Positions 60,530 through 64,000 of a stretch of DNA of 64,000 nt are shown piece by piece. Position 1 is the first letter of the stretch; each line of letters starts with the position of its first letter. This stretch comes from Bryobacteraceae bacterium (GTDB lineage: Bacteria > Acidobacteriota > Terriglobia > Bryobacterales > Bryobacteraceae), in NCBI GenBank assembly GCA_019752335.1, contig JAIEMJ010000013.1, positions 392,958 to 456,957 on the forward strand, read 5' to 3'. The position numbers and the translations under genes are program-made. A model generated the notes under the pieces. That model searched no databases, was not told where the DNA came from, and saw only the letters and a list, made by a program, of their open reading frames with translations.

Positions 60530-62191
60530 CTAGTGCCTTCCTCCCGCCACCGTGGCCGGCGTGGGTTCAACGCGGAAATCATAGGGGCCGTGCCGGAGAA
60601 CGGGTTGGCCTTCGAAGTTATGGGTGATGGGCGGGGAAACGGTCTCCCACTCCATGGTGCGCGCGCCCCACGGATTGTCGCCAGCATCGTATTCCTTCTT
60701 GCGCAGCGACGCGAGCAGCACGCCCGCCGCCATCACGAGGCCAAAGCCCAGGATCCAGGAGCCGATCGTCGAACCCACGTGATAGCGCTGGAACTCCGGA
60801 AGGTACGTCCAGTAGCGGCGCGGCATGCCCTGGCTGCCCATCATGAATTGGTTCAAGAAGGTGACGTTGAAGCCGATGAAGACCAGCCAGCAGGCGATGG
60901 CGGCGAGCTTCTCGTTGTACATTTTGCCAAACATCTTCGGCCACCAGTAGTGAATGCCACCGATGAAGGCGATCACCGTGCCGCCCATCATGACGTAATG
61001 GAAGTGGGCAACGACGAAGTAGGTATCGTGCAGGTGGATGTCGACCGAGATGGCGCCCAGGTAGAGACCGGTAAGGCCGCCGATGGCGAAGAGGAGCAGG
61101 AAGCTCATCGCGTAGAGCATCGGGGTACGGAGGTCAATCGAACCCTGGTACATGGTCGCCAGCCAGTTCCAGATCTTGATGCCCGAGGGAATCGCCACCA
61201 GGTACGTGAGGAAGGCGAAGATGGCGCTGGCCAAGTCCGACTGGCCGCTGGTGAACATGTGGTGGCCCCATACCAGGAAGCCGATGAAAGCGATCGAGAC
61301 CGAACTGAAGCCGATGGCGCGGTAGCCGAACATGGTCTTCTTCGAGAAGACCGGGATGATGTCGGAAATGATCGCCATGCCGGGGAGAATCATGATGTAG
61401 ACGGCGGGGTGCGAGTAGAACCAAAAGAAGTGCTGGAAGAGCACCGGGTCACCACCGAGGCGCGCGTCGAAGATGCCGATGTGGAAGGCGCGCTCCATCA
61501 CCATTAGGACGGCGGTGATGCCGAGCACGGGGGTGGCGAGAACCTGAATGAGGGCGGTGGCATAAATGCCCCAGACGAAGAGGGGCAGTTGGAACCAGCC
61601 CATGCCGGGAGCGCGAAGCTTGTGGACCGTCGCCACGAAGTTGATGCCGGTGAAGATCGAGGAGAAGCCGAGGACGAAGACGGCCATGGCCATCAAGCCG
61701 ACCGGGCCTTCCGTCGTAGTCGAGTAAGGCGTGTAGAAGGTCCAGCCCGTGTCGACGCCGCCGCCGATGATCGCGACCAACGCCATCACGGCGCCCGTGC
61801 AGTAGACGTAGAAACTAGCGAGATTCAGTCGAGGGAAAGCGACGTCTTTCGCCCCTAGCATGAGAGGCAGCACAAAGTTACCCAATGCCGCGGGGACGGA
61901 GGGAATAATGAACAGGAAGACCATGATCGCGCCGTGCAAGGTGAAGACCTTGTTGTACGTGGCCGAATCCATGAAGTCCTGCTTGGGGGTGAGGAGTTCG
62001 AGACGCAGCAACAGGGCGAGCGCGCCGGCGATGAAGAAGAAGGACATCACGGCGCCCAGATACATCAGGCCGAGCCGTTTGTGATCGACCGTGGTCAACC
62101 ACGCCTTGAGCGTGTTGTTCTCCGTGAGATAGTTCAAATGCGGCGGCGCGGTGCCGGTCTTCGTCGGACTACTGGTGACTGTGTTTGCCAT
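60530..62191 (-). CDS. cytochrome c oxidase subunit I, A2-type
   Basis: The 553-residue catalytic subunit has twelve helices and the heme/copper His set. In place of the HPEVY motif it has [17 protein letters not shown], that is YSHPAVY, the A2-type pattern in which Tyr-Ser replaces the D-channel Glu. [27 protein letters not shown] and [17 protein letters not shown] are further conserved heme/CuB tracts. It would pump protons while reducing O2. It lies between subunits II and III in the operon. Confidence 0.95.
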   Translation of the reverse strand: MANTVTSSPTKTGTAPPHLNYLTENNTLKAWLTTVDHKRLGLMYLGAVMSFFFIAGALALLLRLELLTPKQDFMDSATYNKVFTLHGAIMVFLFIIPSVPAALGNFVLPLMLGAKDVAFPRLNLASFYVYCTGAVMALVAIIGGGVDTGWTFYTPYSTTTEGPVGLMAMAVFVLGFSSIFTGINFVATVHKLRAPGMGWFQLPLFVWGIYATALIQVLATPVLGITAVLMVMERAFHIGIFDARLGGDPVLFQHFFWFYSHPAVYIMILPGMAIISDIIPVFSKKTMFGYRAIGFSSVSIAFIGFLVWGHHMFTSGQSDLASAIFAFLTYLVAIPSGIKIWNWLATMYQGSIDLRTPMLYAMSFLLLFAIGGLTGLYLGAISVDIHLHDTYFVVAHFHYVMMGGTVIAFIGGIHYWWPKMFGKMYNEKLAAIACWLVFIGFNVTFLNQFMMGSQGMPRRYWTYLPEFQRYHVGSTIGSWILGFGLVMAAGVLLASLRKKEYDAGDNPWGARTMEWETVSPPITHNFEGQPVLRHGPYDFRVEPTPATVAGGRH

Positions 62192-62204
62192 GTTCTTCTT
62201 TCCC

Positions 62205-63149
62205 CTACTTCAACGACTTGATGTAAGCAATTACGCCATTGATCTGCTTCTCGCGCAGCAGACCCTGATAGGTGGGCATGATGCCTTCAAAGCCCTTTAC
62301 AATTTTACCCTGCGGATTCTCGATGGATTGGCGAATGTAGTTCTCATCCACCACCTGCGAGGTACCGTCATTGAATTGATGCGTTTGACCGTAGATACCC
62401 TTCCAGGAAGGACCCTGGCCCTTGGTGCCGTCGAGCGAGTGGCAGCTCACGCAACCAGCCTGCTCGTAGGTCATCTTGCCCAGTTCGGCGGGCGGCATCG
62501 TCTTCCAGTCAGCTGGGCCTTCGGCGATGAAACGGTCGTAATCGGCCTTGCTGTCAACAAACACCTTGCCAAGCATTTTCGAATGGTCCTTACCGCAGTA
62601 CTCGGCGCACTGCAGAACGTATTCGCCAGGCTTGGTCGCCTCAAACCAGACTTCGGTGTAGCGGTTCGGCAGCACGTCGGTCTTGACGCGGAAATCTTTC
62701 AGGAAGAAGGCGTGGAGGACGTCTTCGGAGCTGAGCACGACACGCACGGGGCGGCCGAAGGGGACATGCAGTTCGTTGATGGAGCGGGTGCCATCGGGAT
62801 ACTCGAAGGCCCAGAGCCATTTCTTCGCAGTCGCCTGGACTTCGAAAGCATCGTTGGGCGCGATCCGAGCCACCATATAGGTCTGGAAGCCCCAGAAGAA
62901 AATGATCATCACAATGAACAGCGGGATGATGCTCCAAACGAGCTCGAGCGTCAAGTTATGCGTGACATGCGGGGTACGGTCGTTGGCGCTGCGGCGTTTG
63001 TATTTAATGCAGAAAAACACGGCCGCAGCCGCCACGATGATGAAAAAGATGATATTCACCCACGTGACGAAAAGAAATACGTCATCCACCACCTTGGCAT
63101 GCGTGGACGCCTGCGGGGGAAGGAATAAATTCTCTAAGAAACGATTCAT
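62205..63149 (-). CDS. cytochrome c oxidase subunit II with fused cytochrome c (caa3 type)
   Basis: The 314-residue protein has two N-terminal helices ([24 protein letters not shown] and [17 protein letters not shown]). The CuA domain carries [12 protein letters not shown], the dinuclear copper motif. The C-terminal cytochrome c domain has [12 protein letters not shown] with CxxCH and IMPTYQG with a Met ligand. This fusion marks a caa3-type oxidase. Its start overlaps the Sco gene stop by ATGA. The leader has two predicted TM segments and no separate signal peptide is obvious. Confidence 0.94.
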   Translation of the reverse strand: MNRFLENLFLPPQASTHAKVVDDVFLFVTWVNIIFFIIVAAAAVFFCIKYKRRSANDRTPHVTHNLTLELVWSIIPLFIVMIIFFWGFQTYMVARIAPNDAFEVQATAKKWLWAFEYPDGTRSINELHVPFGRPVRVVLSSEDVLHAFFLKDFRVKTDVLPNRYTEVWFEATKPGEYVLQCAEYCGKDHSKMLGKVFVDSKADYDRFIAEGPADWKTMPPAELGKMTYEQAGCVSCHSLDGTKGQGPSWKGIYGQTHQFNDGTSQVVDENYIRQSIENPQGKIVKGFEGIMPTYQGLLREKQINGVIAYIKSLK

Positions 63150-63982
63150 TTTACAGTCACCCAGTCTTTCCCGGCCGGCGCCTCGAAAGCGCTCCGGTCT
63201 TCCTTAAACCACATGCGGGCTAATAAACCAATCATGAGCAGAGCAATGAAGCCGCCGCCAAGCTTCATCAGGTTGCGGGCGAAGACGACGTAGCCGCGCG
63301 CGGCGGGGTCATAGTGGAAACACCACAACAAAACCCGTTCGCTCAAGCCAAATCTCTCTTGGGCCGCTTCCACCAGAGCGAAGCGCACATCGCGCATCTT
63401 CTCCGGCTTCAAAATTCCGTACAGATATCGCGATACCTTGCCCTGGGGCGTGAGCACCATCACCACCGCCGAGTGAGCATACTGCTGCTGCTGCTCGTCG
63501 AAGCGGTAGCCAAAACCGATTTGCGCGGCGAGCTTCTTCACGTTCCCCCGGTAATCGGTAAGGAAGTGCCAGCCCGGAGCCTCGCGGCCAAACGTCGCCA
63601 GCGTAGCGGCTTTCTTCTTCTGCGCCAGATTGAACTGCTCAGTGGGATCAATCGAGATCGTTACGATCTCGTACTCCTTGCCCGGGGTCCAATCGGAGCT
63701 ACGCAAAGTCTGAGTCTGGCCATTGAGAACCAGGTTGCAGAGCATCGGGCAGCGATAATACACCAAATCCAAAATTACCGGCCGGCCGCTCGCGAAATAC
63801 GAGCGTAGAGTCTTCGGGTATCCGGTTTCGTCGATGAACTCGAGGTCGAGGTCGATCGTCTGGCCGAGCTTCTCCTGCACCTCAATTCCCTTGAGTTGCG
63901 TGGGAATGGGTTTGTCGGCCGCCCAGAGGGCAGCGGACAGGCCAAGCGCCAGCAGAACCGGATTGGATCTTTTACTTACCAT
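63146..63982 (-). CDS. Sco1/SenC-type copper chaperone
   Basis: The 278-residue protein has a signal peptide/anchor (NPVLLALGLSAALWAAD). The thioredoxin-like domain has the CxxxC copper site YRCPMLCNLVLNG, and the distal ligand His in YAHSAVVMVLTPQG. A C-terminal TM helix (GGGFIALLMIGLLARMWF) anchors it. It would deliver copper to the CuA site of the subunit II encoded next, by ATGA overlap. It is the first visible gene of the oxidase operon; GGGAGAG is the ribosome site. Only 18 bases of the window remain upstream. Confidence 0.93.
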   Translation of the reverse strand: MVSKRSNPVLLALGLSAALWAADKPIPTQLKGIEVQEKLGQTIDLDLEFIDETGYPKTLRSYFASGRPVILDLVYYRCPMLCNLVLNGQTQTLRSSDWTPGKEYEIVTISIDPTEQFNLAQKKKAATLATFGREAPGWHFLTDYRGNVKKLAAQIGFGYRFDEQQQQYAHSAVVMVLTPQGKVSRYLYGILKPEKMRDVRFALVEAAQERFGLSERVLLWCFHYDPAARGYVVFARNLMKLGGGFIALLMIGLLARMWFKEDRSAFEAPAGKDWVTVK

Positions 63983-64000
63983 GCTCTCCCGTAGCCGCGG

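Noticed and set aside
1..64000. CRISPR arrays, insertion sequences, tRNA or rRNA genes, prophage
   Set aside because: I saw no regularly spaced repeats, transposase, integrase, phage structural genes, or rRNA/tRNA sequence. tRNAs can be missed by eye.

Overview
The window is a GC-rich bacterial chromosome segment, densely coded on both strands, that most resembles an Acidobacteriota genome of the Solibacter/Bryobacter type (order Bryobacterales). This assignment is an inference from gene content. The pointers are a secreted CHRD protein with the TIGR03437 C-terminal module, a very large Oar-like TonB-dependent outer-membrane protein, a DUF1553/DUF1501 pair, heme domains of the TIGR02603 type, an MqnP-type (futalosine menaquinone pathway) prenyltransferase and an A2-type caa3 oxidase. 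I saw no rRNA or tRNA gene, CRISPR array, insertion sequence or prophage.

Layout. Positions 1-6.3 kb hold a PDZ-protein tail, secreted and unknown proteins, an M50 protease with an HU-type DNA-binding protein, a flavin reductase and a Tat-type aminotransferase. Positions 6.2-10.7 kb hold an outer-membrane barrel coupled to a lone receiver domain, a DUF4139 protein and a rhodanese. Positions 10.7-14.2 kb hold the DUF1553/DUF1501 pair. Positions 14.3-18.4 kb hold two small unknown genes, a lytic transglycosylase and a kynurenine-type aminotransferase. Positions 18.4-23.6 kb hold a same-strand cluster NicO transporter > DUF4331 > TPR > HEAT. Positions 23.6-26.8 kb hold a secreted phosphodiesterase, a LamG-like protein and an SMP-30 lactonase.

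Positions 26.8-32.7 kb carry a tightly coupled operon in which a cytochrome c/PQQ-dehydrogenase pair occurs twice and is followed by a barrel-like protein. Next come an S9 peptidase, a heme-bearing outer-membrane barrel with a YceI protein, a DUF5990 protein, an M20 peptidase, a PPOX flavoprotein and an unknown protein. Positions 39.7-42.7 kb form a molybdenum cassette: cytochrome b, Mo oxidoreductase, ModB and ModC. Positions 42.9-44.3 kb hold MqnP coupled to a shrunken MqnE-like protein that lacks the radical-SAM core. DUF192 and LarB follow. Positions 45.6-55.6 kb are rich in secreted proteins: a Cys-rich protein, a PEP-CTERM protein with its coupled partner, a double-CAP/PA14 protein, the Oar-like receptor and DUF2911. 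The last part holds DnaB, a lipoprotein-like methyltransferase, DUF4352, and the caa3 oxidase operon with its Sco assembly factor.

The shared theme is envelope redox chemistry: periplasmic quinoproteins and cytochromes, a Mo enzyme with its own molybdate importer, menaquinone synthesis and a terminal oxidase. At the regulatory level, several transcription-unit starts carry a TANNNT box exactly 6-7 bases before the start codon, which suggests leaderless transcription. The most unusual items are the MqnE-like protein without its Fe-S core, the NicO-DUF4331-TPR-HEAT cluster with a structured leader, and the heme-tagged barrel.
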